From assembly GCA_032718475.1 (NCBI GenBank), contig JAUCBJ010000738.1:1-54695 (forward strand): a DNA stretch of 54,695 nt, given 5' to 3'. The notes beneath the pieces are model-generated. The model did no database searches and had not been told where the DNA came from. It worked only from the letters and a program-made list of their open reading frames with translations. The DNA comes from Nemertoderma westbladi (Eukaryota > Xenacoelomorpha > Nemertodermatida > Nemertodermatidae). Below are positions 11,764 through 24,250 of the stretch, in pieces (positions within the stretch are counted from its first letter, which is position 1; each line of letters starts with the position of its first letter). The translations under genes and the position numbers were made by a program.

Positions 11764-12031
11764 TGCAGTAAGGTATTCATTTACTGCAGTAGCATAAGAC
11801 GTTACTGCAGTATTTAAGGTCAAACGCTACTGCAGTAAGGTAACACGTTACTGCAGTAAGGTAAAACGTTACTGCAGCAAGGTCAAAAGCTACTGCAGTA
11901 AGGTAAAACGTTACTACAGTAAGGTAAAGCGTTACTGCAGCAACCTAAAACGTTAGTGCAGTACGGTTTTAACTTACTGCAGTAAGGTAAAACGTTACTG
12001 CAGTAAGGTAAAACGTTACTGCAGTAAGGTA
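11764..12031. repeat. ~21-bp minisatellite, left block
   Basis: Tandem units built on the palindrome TTACTGCAGTAA followed by GGTAAAACG, with variants (GGTCAAAAG, GCAACCTAAAACG). About 12 units are seen here. The same repeat resumes at 14048, so the retroelement between the blocks landed inside one array. Each unit holds a PstI-type CTGCAG core. Confidence 0.9.
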
Positions 12032-13798
12032 ACTACTACTATGATCGGCATGCTGCATTGCAGCTGCATTTTTAAGAATGCTGTGCCGGCTTGTCAACAA
12101 ATTGCACCGCCACAACTCCCTATCACCCATGACATTTGCTAGATCATCCGCATCTTTAAGGCCAGTGTCCTTTAAGATGCGTCTCAAGAAAGTCATCTTA
12201 TTCACTCCATGAGGCTGCCAAAGTACAAGATTATGCACTGGCTGGTCCTCACGGCGAAAGCAATGTCCTGCAAAGCGGAGGCGATTTTGTTCTAGTGTCA
12301 AGCTTGGGGGAACCAATGAGACACCTCCAATGTTATATAGTGTCTGGTTGGAGATGTGTGCATTGTACTTGACACAATGAACCCGGCGTAGCATTCTTGT
12401 GAATGTGCCATCCAGAGATTTGGTGTCCTCAGCAGTTAGAGCCCAGCATGGACTCCCGTAGAGGAGTACTGGAACTACTGCTGCTCTAAATAATCGGACC
12501 TTAAGTTTCCCATTAATTCTCGGTGACTTCCAAATCCTGGAAAGCCTATTCAAGGCTGCCCATGCCTTTCCCTTACGTATTCGAAGGTCCTCACCTGACT
12601 TCCGGATCCATGATCCCAGGTAACAGAAGTCGTCCACATGCTCAAGCATACCATCCTTTGAGCTTATGCTCATCCGATCAGAGACTTGCTGAGGACTTTC
12701 AAGGTTAACTGTCAGAATTTTGGTCTTTCTGGAGTTAATAAAAAGACCAACACTAGAAGCAGCATGTTCTAATGAGCTGAGGAGCCGTTGGGCTCCCTCA
12801 AATGATTCTGATAGTACTCCTAAGTCATCAGCAAAGTCTAGATCAGTTAGGTACTTGGCAGGATTTCCTCGACTTCTGGAGCCAGTAGGTGGAGTTATCA
12901 TCACCCCATCATCATTATAATGATCTAAGGACATGCGTAGAACATAGTCAACCACAATAATGAACAAGAATGGTGCAAGTGTGTCTCCTTGGAGGACGCC
13001 CCATAACACTTCAAATGGTTCTGTGTCACCGTCAACAGTAGACACAAATGTTGTCGAACCATCGTATACTGATCTGATTGCTGCAATAATTTCATCAGGA
13101 ATCCCATATAATGAAAGTATGCTGAACATACGTGAGCGAGAGACTGAATCAAAGGCCTTGACGAAGTCAACAAAGATAACAGCCAGATGCCTGTCTTTCT
13201 TTTTTGATAACTCTTCAATTATCCTTCTAAGTGCCAAAATGGGCTCCATGGTCCCACGACCTTTACGGAACCCATTCTGATTTCCACGGAGCAGTCTCTC
13301 AATGGGATCCCTGATGCGATTTAATAGAATCCTATTGTATAGCTTTACAGCAATCGAGATCAATGAGATTCCCCGAAAAGAACCATAGAGTGTTAGGTTG
13401 CCCTTCTTGGGAACTGGCACCAACTTATTTGTTTTCATTTCTTGTGGGACTCTTGTTGTTCGGTACATGTCTACTATGATGGGATAGATGAGCTTTAAAC
13501 ACTCAGGTATTTTAAAGACCTCAGGGGGAACACCATCTACTCCACTGGCACGATTGGTCTTAATGCTCTTTGCAGCAGCCTTCACTTCTGCAAAGGATAT
13601 ATCGCCAATGGGAATATCTGGGAGTACAGACTCAGACACTTTTACTTCTATAAAGTTATCAGGCAATACCCTGTCATTATTGAGGAGCTTTTCAAAGTGG
13701 GCTCTCCAACCATTGAGACGATCGGCTGGTGATTCAGCCTTAACCTTGGTGGTTGGTTGGCTTTTCCGCCCAGTAAGCAGATTGATCGATTTCCATGC
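11969..13798 (-). pseudogene. Reverse transcriptase of RTE-like copy B
   Basis: The frame below a TAG nonsense codon at 13799-13801 encodes a complete RT. Visible blocks are VPVPKKGNLTLYGSFRGISL, QNGFRKGRGTMEPI, VIFVDFVKAFD, GVLQGDTLAPFLF and the active-site FADDLGVLSE, followed by the C-terminal NRLRFAGHCFRRED block. Relative to copy C at 30.4 kb it carries the nonsense codon (CAG there), a 15-base deletion after the PHGVNK motif, and a one-base loss near the end. That last change pushes the frame out of the element into the minisatellite, so the final residues (YLTAV repeats) are not native. Otherwise the two copies differ at only a handful of residues, so the family was recently active. 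The endonuclease domain is missing. Confidence 0.85.
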
Positions 13799-14053
13799 CT
13801 AGGATGATTGCCTGCTGTCGTCAGCATCATTGATGGCATCAACCTGTTGGTTTATTAGCTCCTGTAGATTAGCAGAGTACTGCCTGTTCAGGGACCTAGA
13901 TGCAGCCTTAACTGCATTCTTGGCCGCTGTTGTCTGTTTGAGTCGGGACTCTTTCTGCGCCTTATGAAGGTCATTTCGGCACTTCTGAATTTTGTTGTCA
14001 GTCCAGGGGGCCCTTTTCCTGTTTCGAGGGTATACAGGAACTGTTTCTGCAGT
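12032..14053 (-). mobile_element. 5'-truncated RTE-like non-LTR retrotransposon (copy B)
   Basis: The 3' end on the minus strand is a short TAG-repeat tail (12032-12041 on plus). It is preceded by a terminal segment shared with copies at 33.1 and 35.5 kb, including AATGCAGCTGCAATGCAGCA. The 5' end stops at 14053 within the region joining endonuclease and reverse transcriptase, and the break coincides with a CTGCAG present in both element and minisatellite. Both flanks are the same ~21-bp minisatellite, so the target duplication cannot be delimited. Clade assignment (RTE/Proto2-like) rests on the C-terminal block NRLRFAGHCFRRED and the tail type; it is tentative. Confidence 0.9.
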
Positions 14054-14204
14054 AAGGTAAAAGGTTACTGCACCAACCTAAAATGTTACTGGAATACGGT
14101 TTTAACTTACTGCTGTAAGGAAAAAGGTTACTGCAGTAAGGTAAAACGTTACTGCAGTAGAGTTTTAACTTACTGCAGTAAGGTAAAAAGTTACTGCAGT
14201 AATT
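14048..14204. repeat. ~21-bp minisatellite, right block
   Basis: Continuation of the array at 11764-12031 beyond the inserted retroelement, with the same TTACTGCAGTAA core and GGTAAAA spacer, about seven more diverged units. Confidence 0.88.
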
Positions 14205-14330
14205 TTTCCACGTTAATGTACAACCCCCCACCATTGGTTACACACAACCTCATACGTTAGTACACTACCCCCACTGCTGTTATACACACCCTCAAGCGTT
14301 AGAGGTTTTGAGCCTAAAGAGACGCCATAG

Positions 14331-15635
<1,305 letters not shown>

Positions 15636-15711
15636 CGCTCCCAGAAAATGGGATTTAAGTCTATAAAATATAAAAAATCAGTTTCTAAAATACAAAAAAT
15701 ACTCTAAACTA

Positions 15712-16572
15712 TTAGTCCTTCTTTTGTGAACGGCGTTTACGAAGTTTTTTAAGGCTAGTAAGAGTCCTTTTCTCTTTGGGGCGAGCCACTTTACTAGGAG
15801 GGCTATAACTCCTGGGTGAGGGGTGCAATACAATTGCATCGGAAGGTTTCGGATTACGGTCGGTGTATCCGCCGGTCGAGGTACCCGGTTGATCGATATC
15901 AACCTCAGTGGAACAAGGTCGAACAACCTTTAGAGCGCGTTTCAGGACAGCAGCTCTTACTGGTCCCTGTCGGGTCGTTTGCACGAGAGTGGTAGGTTGA
16001 CCATGAGTAGTGAGAAATTTCCTCGGTTTGATGGTTCTTTCCAACTCGCGTTCTCTGGCTCTGTATGCATATGGTCGTCTATGAACTTCTTGTAGCTCTG
16101 GATGCGAGTTTATGAACAAGTCACCATGGGATTTATCAATGGTAGAAACTTTAAACTGTGTGTAGGGTCTTCCGGTTTCACCATATAATATTGAGTTAAA
16201 TTGACATAATAGGGATCCAAGTTCGATATCTTCTTCGAGATTCTGGATTTCCTGATCGAACTTGGGTAAAGCTAATTCTTTTACCGGTTGGACTTGTTGT
16301 TGCAATTTACGTTTGTCTAAACAATCGTAGGTTCCTTTTCCGATCTTTTGCCGAATAGCGTCTAACGCGTTTCGTACAACACTCTCCTCCACCTCGGTGA
16401 CAGGTTGTATCGGGGTTAAACCGGGACGATTATACGGGTTGAACGGTGATATTAGATGTCCGCGTCCCAATCCGGCTAAGTAGGATGGGCGAATATCTAG
16501 AGAGCCCACAACCGGAGTGCCACCGACTAATTGTTCGGGTAACACTAGATCTTTGAACAATGAGTGCAGTCA
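15712..16572 (-). pseudogene. Unrecognised basic protein segment, downstream frame of broken ORF
   Basis: About 282 codons are open, ending at a stop at 15712. There is no ATG at the 5' side: the frame opens after a TGA at 16570-16572 and the next codons are non-AUG. It is offset from the preceding frame (16581-17288), so it is best read as the same gene after a frameshift. The C-terminal third is Pro/Ser-rich and then strongly basic (KKLRKRRSQKKD), which resembles a nuclear or nucleic-acid-binding tail. No membrane segment or catalytic motif is seen. It lies on the same strand as the BEL/Pao element but 3 kb beyond its integrase, so a link is unproven. Confidence 0.5.
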
Positions 16573-16580
16573 TGATCTGA

Positions 16581-17288
16581 TCAGTCAGGATCTGTCATAC
16601 TATTAGGATCAAGAGTCTGAGGTCTCACCCGGGAATAGGGAGGTCTGACCGAGTATTCCGGAACTCTGATCATAGGTTTATTTAAGGATCGTTTGAGTCG
16701 AGCGAGCGTAGGTGATACATCGAACAAGTTTCGCTCGAAACTCCCGTAAGTGTAGCGAGTAAAACTGTGTTTAGCACAACGTCTCCGCGGATGTTTATGT
16801 ATTTCCGTTTGTTGGTTGGGTCTAGGGCATTCATCGCAATAATACCAAAGACGCATGTCTTGTAGGGGAAACGCGGGTGATCTTTCTCCAGTTTTACAAT
16901 ATTCCTCCATCTGTTCGAAGCTATCCGGTACAACAGGTAGTGGTCGATCGGCGGTAAGATACATCATGGTGAAATAGAGTCGTTTGAGTTCTATCATAGG
17001 GTTATAATGTATACCTTGAGGATATCGAGTTTCTAGATTTTGTTGACTGGCTACATTGAGATATGTTTCTCTCAAGAATTCCAAATATTCGTTGAAGTCA
17101 CTGCGTTTATCCGGCTCTTCAACGTCTTCTCTTTCGAGTCGGTTTCGAATAGAATTTTCATGTTCGATTCTCAGTTTATCATTCCAACTCCGCTGGGTAT
17201 GATATTTAAATAGGATCATTTCCCTTTCGGTGTCTACATCGTCCGTGTCGTGTAAATCGATAGGATGACCAGTAGTTAAGAAGTCCAT
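16581..17288 (-). pseudogene. Unrecognised protein segment with Cys/His cluster, middle frame of broken ORF
   Basis: 235 codons from an ATG at 17288 to a TGA at 16581-16583. It is in the same frame as the short frame above it (17331-17504), from which only one TAG at 17331-17333 and 14 further sense codons separate it. The N-terminal half is charged and probably helical. Near residues 150-175 there is a possible metal site, YYCDECPRPNQ...HKHPRRRCAKH. The C-terminal part is Arg/Pro-rich. I know no family for it. It may be a gag-like or accessory protein of a retroelement, or a relic of a DNA virus or large transposon. Confidence 0.5.
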
Positions 17289-17330
17289 ATACGTACCATT
17301 ACGATGCGTATAGCGAGAGGTGAATTTTCT

Positions 17331-17504
17331 CTAGTCCAATTCACGTGTGAGCTGTTCCTTTGACATTGGTGGTTCGATATAACGGCCATCGTCCTCCGTA
17401 GTATGTTGACTAGCATCGCCGCTTATTAAACTATCAACAAACGCTTGCAATGGTAGGGTATATCGCTCCCTGATACCAAGATCATCTTCTATCAACTCAG
17501 TCAT
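17331..17504 (-). pseudogene. 57-codon first frame of the broken ORF
   Basis: ATG at 17504-17502, reading MTELIEDDLGIRERY and ending in a TAG at 17331. The frame continues without a shift into the 235-codon segment, so the TAG looks like a nonsense mutation, or less likely a readthrough stop. Upstream of the ATG is GC-richer DNA (17550-17640), which could be a promoter or 5' UTR. Confidence 0.45.
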
Positions 17505-18323
17505 AGCTGCTATATGAGTTTTTCGATATTATAATTAATAATAATTAGGCTAGCGGTCGTCGCTGCCTCCCCCTCAGTGCCCCCGGACAGCGCAAGATCC
17601 TCAGCGCTGATATACTGTCGTCGCTGTGCCTCTCGCCAATGTAGTAGCTACACAATGATAACAATAACCAGCGCGAGTCACTCCACTGTCCATCCCAAGG
17701 GCTTAGATTTACTGGAGGTTCTTGCTACAGAGGCAGGGTAACTTTCACAACTGCGACTCGCTACTGTAAACACACTTTAGTAGTAACATTCACCTATAAA
17801 TACACAAATTCCACACTCCTGTCATAAATTGTACACATTCGGGCCATTTGTTCGTTAGTCAAGTGCCTTCCAGAATGCCACGTTATTATTATGTATCCCT
17901 GGATACTAGCAAGGTGCTATTTATTCCGCATGCTATTCAATGGGGCAAGCTTTCTATTGTTCTTTTAACTCGCTTCTAATTCTAGCATGGTTGTTGTAAT
18001 GGTGACATTATGGAAAGCTAGCAGTAGAATTAGGGTAATTATCATGCATACAGATCTGGGATGCTATTTAATAGTGATTCTTTAATTGTCAATATTCCCC
18101 TTATACATGATTTTATGAATTTTATCGGCTATTGACTGTACACTGGAGATTCTCGCACACTAATATACTTAATAGGGTGAATCTCCGCTCCTATGATCCA
18201 TTAATTAATGGAATTTTGGGAATGTTATAAATTATTGTATAAAATGACAATTTATCAAATTCATGAGAGGATATGAATTTAAAATTTATTCCCGTAAATT
18301 TTATTATTTGATATTAAAATAGA
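17505..18323. other. Non-coding stretch
   Basis: No gene supported. GC-richer sequence at 17550-17640 gives way to AT-rich DNA. No terminal repeat could be matched to the other side of the BEL/Pao element. Confidence 0.4.
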
Positions 18324-18650
18324 CACAATTTATTCCAGAACATGTCTGGGGACTAGGATCCTTAATTCTAGAAAATTTTGTCTTTTTAAGAGTATCGGTA
18401 AGTGCTACGTTATCTTAATCTACTATAATTTTAGAGGATCTAAATTTTAATAGATTTTGATTTATAGATTTTCTAGAGTCAATTTGTTAGCATTTACTCT
18501 ATTGTAACATTTGTTTTAACAGATTTTATAAATATTTATTAAATATTTAATATACCGATTTATTCCAGAACATGACTGGGGACGTTAACCACTGATTCTA
18601 GAATTTTGTCTTTCAAGTATATCGGTGGGTGCCGCGATATCTTAACCCTA
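18324..18650. repeat. Direct repeat of ~95 bp, 234 bp apart
   Basis: TTTATTCCAGAACATGTCTG at 18324 recurs as TTTATTCCAGAACATGACTG at 18558. Both go on through GGGGAC, an ATTCTAGAA word, TTTTGTCTTT and ATCGGT. Divergence is moderate. They may be solo ends of an old element. Confidence 0.6.
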
Positions 18651-18685
18651 TTAAACCCGGGGGGGGTCAATATGACCCCCCCCCG
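18651..18685. repeat. G/C-run palindrome adjoining TTAA
   Basis: TTAAACCC is followed by eight G, then TCAATATGA, then nine C and a G. The arms GGGTCA/TGACCC extended by the homopolymers pair perfectly around a 3-base loop. A TTAA next to such an end resembles piggyBac-type target sites, but no partner end was found. Confidence 0.55.
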
Positions 18686-18889
18686 TGGTTTTTTTATTAT
18701 AATTCTGAAACAAACGCAGTTGGGAATCTGAAATTTTATGACTTTTCCTAAAAATCTATTGTCTTCCTAGTAGTGAAAACCGTTTTCAAAAATATTGGGT
18801 ACTTTTCGAGTTATAGCACCATTTTTCAACCCTACTTTTGGAACTTTTTTTGAGACGTTTTTTGAAAATTACATTTCATTAAATATGAA

Positions 18890-19700
18890 TTGTAACATCT
18901 CTATTTTTGATTTACACCGGTTTTTTGGTGTTAGAAATTTGATGGAATTCATATAAATTGATTTAGAAATTTCAAACTTGTTTTTTTCGGTGGGTGCCAA
19001 ATTTTGGTGCCAGCACCAAATTTTGAAATAAGTCAATTTTGTAAATTGATCGTTTGAAACTTGTTTTTTACGCAATTGGGGTTTTTTGGGGTTGTGGATT
19101 CGATGAAATATACACGAGTTGCACCAAGCGTATCAAACTTGTATTTTTCGGTGCTGTGTGCAAATTTTGGTGCTAACACGAAATTTTGAAAATCAATTCA
19201 ATATATAAAATTGCTTGTGACAATTTATTTCTTGCGTTTTAGAGGTTTATGGCTGTTCTGAATTCAATGGAAAATATAATTATCGAACTAGACATCTCAA
19301 ACTTGTATTTTTCGGATGTGGGTGCAAAATGTGGTGCTAGCACCAAATTTTGAAAACCATCAAATATATCAATTGATTGTGTCACCTTGTTTCTTGCGTT
19401 ATACGGGTTTGTGATGGTTCTGAATTTAATGGAAACAGTAAAAATTTCATAAGAGTTCTCAAACTTGCATTTTTCGCCGGTGGGTGAAAATTGTTGTGCC
19501 AGCACCAAATTTTGGAAAATATGCAAATTGATAAGTAGATAGTATCACCTTGTTTCTTGCGTTATACGGGTTTATAAGGGTCCTGAATCCGATGGAATCA
19601 ATAAAAACAGCACTGGACATCGCAAACTTGTACTTTTAGGTGATGGGTACGAAATTTGGTGCTAGCACCAAAATTTGCCAAATTACGCCGAAAAATACAA
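18890..19700. repeat. Diverged ~162-bp tandem repeat, about five units
   Basis: The anchor CAAACTTG followed by a T-rich/TTCGG word occurs at 18973, 19134, 19298, 19460 and (variant) 19623, giving spacings of 161-164 bases. Each unit also holds a GGTGC(T/C)AGCACCAAATTTTG block. Divergence between units is high, so the array is old. The period is near nucleosome length. Short minus-strand frames here are periodic and not coding. Confidence 0.8.
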
Positions 19701-20294
19701 GTAGCAATGATCTGGCATATTAGAAATGTATTCCATTAGAATCAGCGCCCTCGAAAACCTGAAAATGTGAATTTATAGCATCGTATAAGTGAATTAAAAA
19801 TTTTGTGTTCTAACTGAAAAGTGCTGATTACTAGTTTTTTTCATTTTTTTCCTACGCAGAGAGGACTAAACAGCCATTTATAGTAATCATATCATTTTTT
19901 AATATTTTCCAATGTATTTTGCAACCCAGAAAACCTGTATTGAAAAATAATTAGCCGAAAATGTATACTTGAGTATAGTAGGGGCGGTATTGTACTTTTA
20001 ATAAGTACGGACATTTCATCTTACTGTAGTCACGTATTTATAATATGATATGGACAGTAAGGAAAGAGAAAATTAATTATTTCTCGCCGTTAAACGAAAT
20101 GTATTATGCTAAGTAATTAAGTAATAAACACGAATATATATTGCACTAATCTACTGAATAATCGTTAAAATAATATTCTACTAAATAAAATTAAAGAAAA
20201 CGATTATAATAAAATTACATAATAATACATACATAAATATAAAAATAATAAAAAAATATAAAATAATGTAGTCACACACCCACTCCAGACGCTG
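19701..20294. other. AT-rich stretch downstream of the BEL/Pao coding region
   Basis: No gene. On the minus strand, just past the integrase stop, GGAGTGGG followed by TGTGTGACTACATT (about 20267-20287) could be a polypurine tract and the start of a 3' long terminal repeat. No matching sequence was found on the 5' side (28.3-30.3 kb), so this remains a guess. Confidence 0.3.
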
Positions 20295-20822
20295 TTACGT
20301 TGGGGAGTCCCTAGATGTTTGTTGGATTAGGGAGGTGGTCGGGGGAAGAGTATCTTGCCTTCCATAGTTTCCGGATAACTCTCGGTCTCTTTCCAGTAAG
20401 CATAAACGACCAACTGGGCGATTAAGTTGTTGTGTTTCGAATACAATTCCAGGTTTCTTAAAGTTACGTCGCATGATGACGAGTTCTACCGATCGCACTA
20501 AACCATCATCGGATATATGAGTCTCGATGATACGACCTGTCTGCCACCTCTTACGTGGAAGATCTGATTCCACAATAAGGACCATGTCTCCGGCACTGAC
20601 GTTTTCTTGCTGCGCAAACCACTTTGTGCGAAGTTGTAGCGTAGGAAGATAATGTTTTTCGAAATGGTCAGCGAAACGACGGGAAAATAACTGCATAAGT
20701 TGCCAAGTTTGTCGGCAGTATTCGTCTCCGTCCGTGATTTCCGATTGCGGGAGCATGGCTACAGGTTTCTTTAGTAGGAAATGTGCGGGTATCAGCGCTT
20801 CTAGGGAGTCGGGACTCGATAG
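20295..20822 (-). pseudogene. BEL/Pao integrase C-terminal domain
   Basis: This frame follows a one-base shift near 20825. It carries the conserved end of Pao integrases: a hydrophobic LIPAHFLL-type entry, a Trp-rich helix region (YCRQTWQLMQLFSRRF), YLPTLQLRTKW, and a barrel-like segment (DMVLIVESDLPRKRWQTGRI, GLVRSVELV). It ends with RLCLLERD and a short tail. This part is thought to bind DNA or chromatin and normally follows the catalytic core without a break. Confidence 0.85.
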
Positions 20823-21145
20823 ACTGGCATAAGCGGTCTCTCGTTAAGATAGGCGGCGATTTCTTCCATTAATGTCCGCAAAAGTTCGTCGGTGAGATAC
20901 GCGCGGCACGGCACTATAAAGTGAAATGCGGTCTTCACGCTCCGTATTAATCTCTCCCAACTTCCTCCCCACCAAGGGGCGTCGGCGGCGTTGAAGGTCC
21001 AGCTAGATGCTGTTACCCTTAGCTGATCGTCCACCTGTCTTTGGTTCCAATCTTTCACGTAAGCTTTGATCTCATTATTGGCGCCAATGAAGTTCGTTCC
21101 TTTGTTGGATCTCATAGTGTTGCTAGTCCCAAAACGAGTGATCTG
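20801..21145 (-). pseudogene. BEL/Pao integrase core, second half
   Basis: The frame resumes directly after the in-frame TGA at 21146-21148. It holds the block around the second catalytic Asp, where the sequence reads RSNKGTNF: the expected Asp is Asn. The catalytic Glu region is intact (WWGGSWERLI). It stops at 20801 because of a frameshift near 20825, after which the protein continues in another frame. Confidence 0.85.
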
Positions 21146-22948
21146 TCAGCGTAAACTCAGTATGAAGCTGTTGGTAGATAGATCGTTCACCATATCTAGA
21201 TGGATCGCTCTACAAGTCATGCAGACAAAGATGACACACCATCGCTTGACTATAGTCCTAGCACGATATACTTCAATAGGGCCAAATAAATACACACCAG
21301 TATTAGTAAAGGGTGGTTCATAGAAGCTTACTCGTTCCCTAGGTAATTCTGCCTCTCGATGTGTTAAAGGCCTACTAAATGCTTTCCTACAGGGTATACA
21401 ATTCCTAAGAACTTGGTTCAGAGCTCTACGGGGCTTATGGAAATAATAGCGAGTTCGAAATTCGCTAAGAACTCGTTCTCTACCAGCATGGTAAAGTCTA
21501 CGGTGAACATCTACAATCATCTTGATTTGTATTTCAAGATTTCTAATGAGTATGGGAAACTTAGTGTCAAAGGACAATGGAGCATTAGTTAATCTCCCTC
21601 CGACACGTATTAACCCATCTATCATTGTGCTAGAGAAACGATCCCTTAAGCGCATCTGTGGATTTCTCAACAACAGGAAATACTTATCGGAATCTTCGTA
21701 GCATTGCAGGAGTCTCAGTATCTGTTTATTGGTATCATCATGCTCTTGGTAACTGATCTTCTCAGTCAGAAACCTATCAGACACCTTATAAGCGGGAAGG
21801 TCTTTAATGGCATGGACCTTTTCGGATATTATTGGAGCGATATCACTAGCGATCTTCGTCCTGGAATAAAGATGATGGAAACATCTTTTAAGGTACACAA
21901 CGGTCTTGCAAAGCCGATTCCAAGAGCTATAATGATTTATTGCTCTATGTAGGAGAGGGGAGAGTCCTTGCGAGACATCTGGTGTTCCAGATTTCCAGTC
22001 TCTTTCCCTGATTTCTATAACAGATTTATTCGTGGTGGGTGAGTTTAGATCCACAGCGTCGTCCACGGAGGTGTGTAGTACAGACTGATCTATCACGGGT
22101 TTAAATAACTTTGATTTACTCATCCGGGTTTTAGGTTTGACTTTCTCCGCTCCCTTGGCTTGTCTAATCTCCGCCGTGGTGAGATGAGGGGGCCATTCAT
22201 CCTCTTCTTTACTTAGGAAGTCGGGTCCACCTAACCAGTCTGGAGTATCTATCAGTTCTTGAGGAGTTGCTCCTCTGGAGGCGATGTCGGCTGGATTGAT
22301 TGTCCCAGGGCAATGTCTCCATTGATCAACATTAGAGCCACTAAGTATAATGGCAACTCTGTTGGTAACGAAGACGCTGAACTGACAGACTTCATTTGTT
22401 ATATACTCCAGAACGAGTGAAGCATCAGTCCAATAGACAGTTTTCTCCAGTGGATAGTCGATCTGTTCAGTTACATTCCGGCCGATGGCTGTAGCGTATA
22501 GAGCTGCCTTTAACTCCGCTCTAGGAACTCGTAGTTTGTTGTTTATTAGGGCCTTAGAGGCGACCAAGGCAACTTTAATTCTATCCGGAATTTCAACTCT
22601 CAGGTAGGCTACTATACCTATTCCCATATCGCTGGCGTCTCCAAACACATGGAGTTGATAGGAATACGTGGGGAGAACGTGACCAAAATATGAACGGGAA
22701 ATCTTAAAGTTCTCGATGGATGGTAAAGAATCTTCCCATTTCATCCACTTCTTTAGCAGTTCTCCCTTAAGTGGATCATCCCACGAGTGGTTTTCGAGCC
22801 ACATTTGTTGCACTAAGCTCCAAGCAACTAATATAACTGGGCTAATGAATCCCAATGGATCGAAGTAATTGCTCAGGATACTTAGACAAATCCGTTTAGT
22901 TCTAACTGGATTATCTCGCTGTTTTAACTGAAAAAACAAGATATCTCT
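21146..22948 (-). pseudogene. BEL/Pao RT connection, RNase H and integrase N-terminal half
   Basis: About 600 codons, opening right after the TAG at 22949. The first part is the Pao-specific connection (ILSNYFDPLGFISPV). RNase H follows: VFGDASDMGIG, a RAELKAAL Glu block and VYWTDASLVL, then NPADIASRG. Next comes the integrase zinc domain (VHRRLYHAGRERVL, then CIPCRK) and the start of the catalytic core. At the first catalytic Asp position the copy has Tyr (TGVYLFGPIEV). The segment ends at a TGA in the middle of the core. RNase H residues look preserved; the integrase active site is not. Confidence 0.88.
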
Positions 22949-23776
22949 CTACGTGTCCCATTTTAATCCAAGCGTCTTGGTTTCCGGAAGATCGTCCTTG
23001 ATGAGGTCCAGATCTTTAACACCTTGGTCTTCTACCGGGATCGATTCCAGAAACTCATGGGAGTTACTAGTGAATTTGGTTAACCAAAATCCACCGCGTT
23101 GCAAGCACTCTACCATTCCCTTGGCAACATCAATGGCTTCTTCCACCGATGGGAGGGACTTTAAATTGTCGTCCATGTATATATCCCGTTTGATGTTGTC
23201 GATAACCGCTTTAGAGAAGGCATCTCGGTTGTCATCGGCAGTGGTATGCACTACCGAACAAGCGTTCGAGGGGCTCGAGATGATCCCGAAAGCCTGGATG
23301 GTCATCCAATACTCCACCAGTTTTCGGTTGAGGTCTCCTTCAGGCCACCACAGAAATTGTAGGCTGTCTCGATCCCTATCCAGCGCCTTGACTTGTAAGA
23401 ACATGCCTTCTATGTCCGAAGCGAATGCGATAGAATATTGCCGCAGTCTTAGTAATATTCCCAACAAAGATTGGAGTAAGTTGGGTCCCGGCAACAGTTC
23501 AGAATTCAGGGATTGACCCATGTAAAGGGCGGAGCCGTCAAACACTACCCGGACTTCGTTGGGTTTACTGGGCTTGGGAACGTAATGATGTGTTAGATAA
23601 TATGTTCTCTCTGTTATGGGTGTTTCTTCCGGAACTCGCTCCGCATATCCCTTATCAATAAATTTCTTCAGCTGGGTTTTATACATTTCCCTGGTTTGAA
23701 CATTGGCCGTAAGACGCCGATGTAGTTGTGCGATTCTCTTTTCCACTAAAGGTCGGTTATTTACAAAGCTGGGTTC
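22949..23776 (-). pseudogene. BEL/Pao reverse transcriptase domain
   Basis: The RT palm and fingers are clear: YVPKPSKPNEVRVVFDGSA, LLPGPNLLQSLLGILLRLRQ, AFASDIEGMF and LQFLWWPEG, then the active site YMDDNLKSL at about residue 190 of the segment, and ECLQRGGFWLTKF. All catalytic residues I can place are intact. The segment lies between a TGA at 23777-23779 and a TAG at 22949-22951, both in the same frame as their neighbours, so these are point nonsense changes and not domain limits. Confidence 0.88.
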
Positions 23777-24250
23777 TCACCGTCGGAACGGAAGACCAAT
23801 CTCATAGCAACCTTTGTCCTTCAGATAACGTGTAGTCGTTTCCTGAATCTGCTTGGCTCTCTCTTCCTCGACAGACAAGGCTTTGTTGTAGGAATTAGGC
23901 TCTACGGCCTCTTGAGTAAAGAATCGTACGGCGTGTTCATCACGGATTTTGTTATTGTATCGATCTATCACTTTGTTTAATTCATCGTTATAAGTAAATT
24001 GTCCGCCATGTTGATTGATAAGATGGCATAGGTTGACTTGGTTTAACCAAGTTTGGTTCTCGGTGAGGAGATCGATGGTATTTTCCTCATCATACAAGTG
24101 GTTGATGTCGTCGTTGTCTGAGGAGTATGGAGTTTCCTCAGTTGGGGTTTCTCCCTCACTGATTTCTTCTTCCCATTCACTCACCTGATGTATTCTTTCA
24201 TTAGGGAGTCTTTCCATTAAGGTCCTACGGGAAGGTCCAGTGAAGTCCAA
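23777..24250 (-). pseudogene. BEL/Pao protease-RT linker
   Basis: An acidic linker (EWEEEISEGETPTEE) leads to the start of RT (VEEERAKQIQETTTRYLKDK, YEIGLPFRR). It is one base out of phase with the protease frame, with the shift near 24240 just after the GW pair that closes the protease domain. It ends at an in-frame TGA. The stop and the shift together break pol here. Confidence 0.8.

Noticed and set aside
12523-13802. Plus-strand frames across RTE-like copy B (and minus-strand ones across copy C)
   Set aside because: Antisense shadows of the reverse transcriptase. They recur identically opposite each copy.
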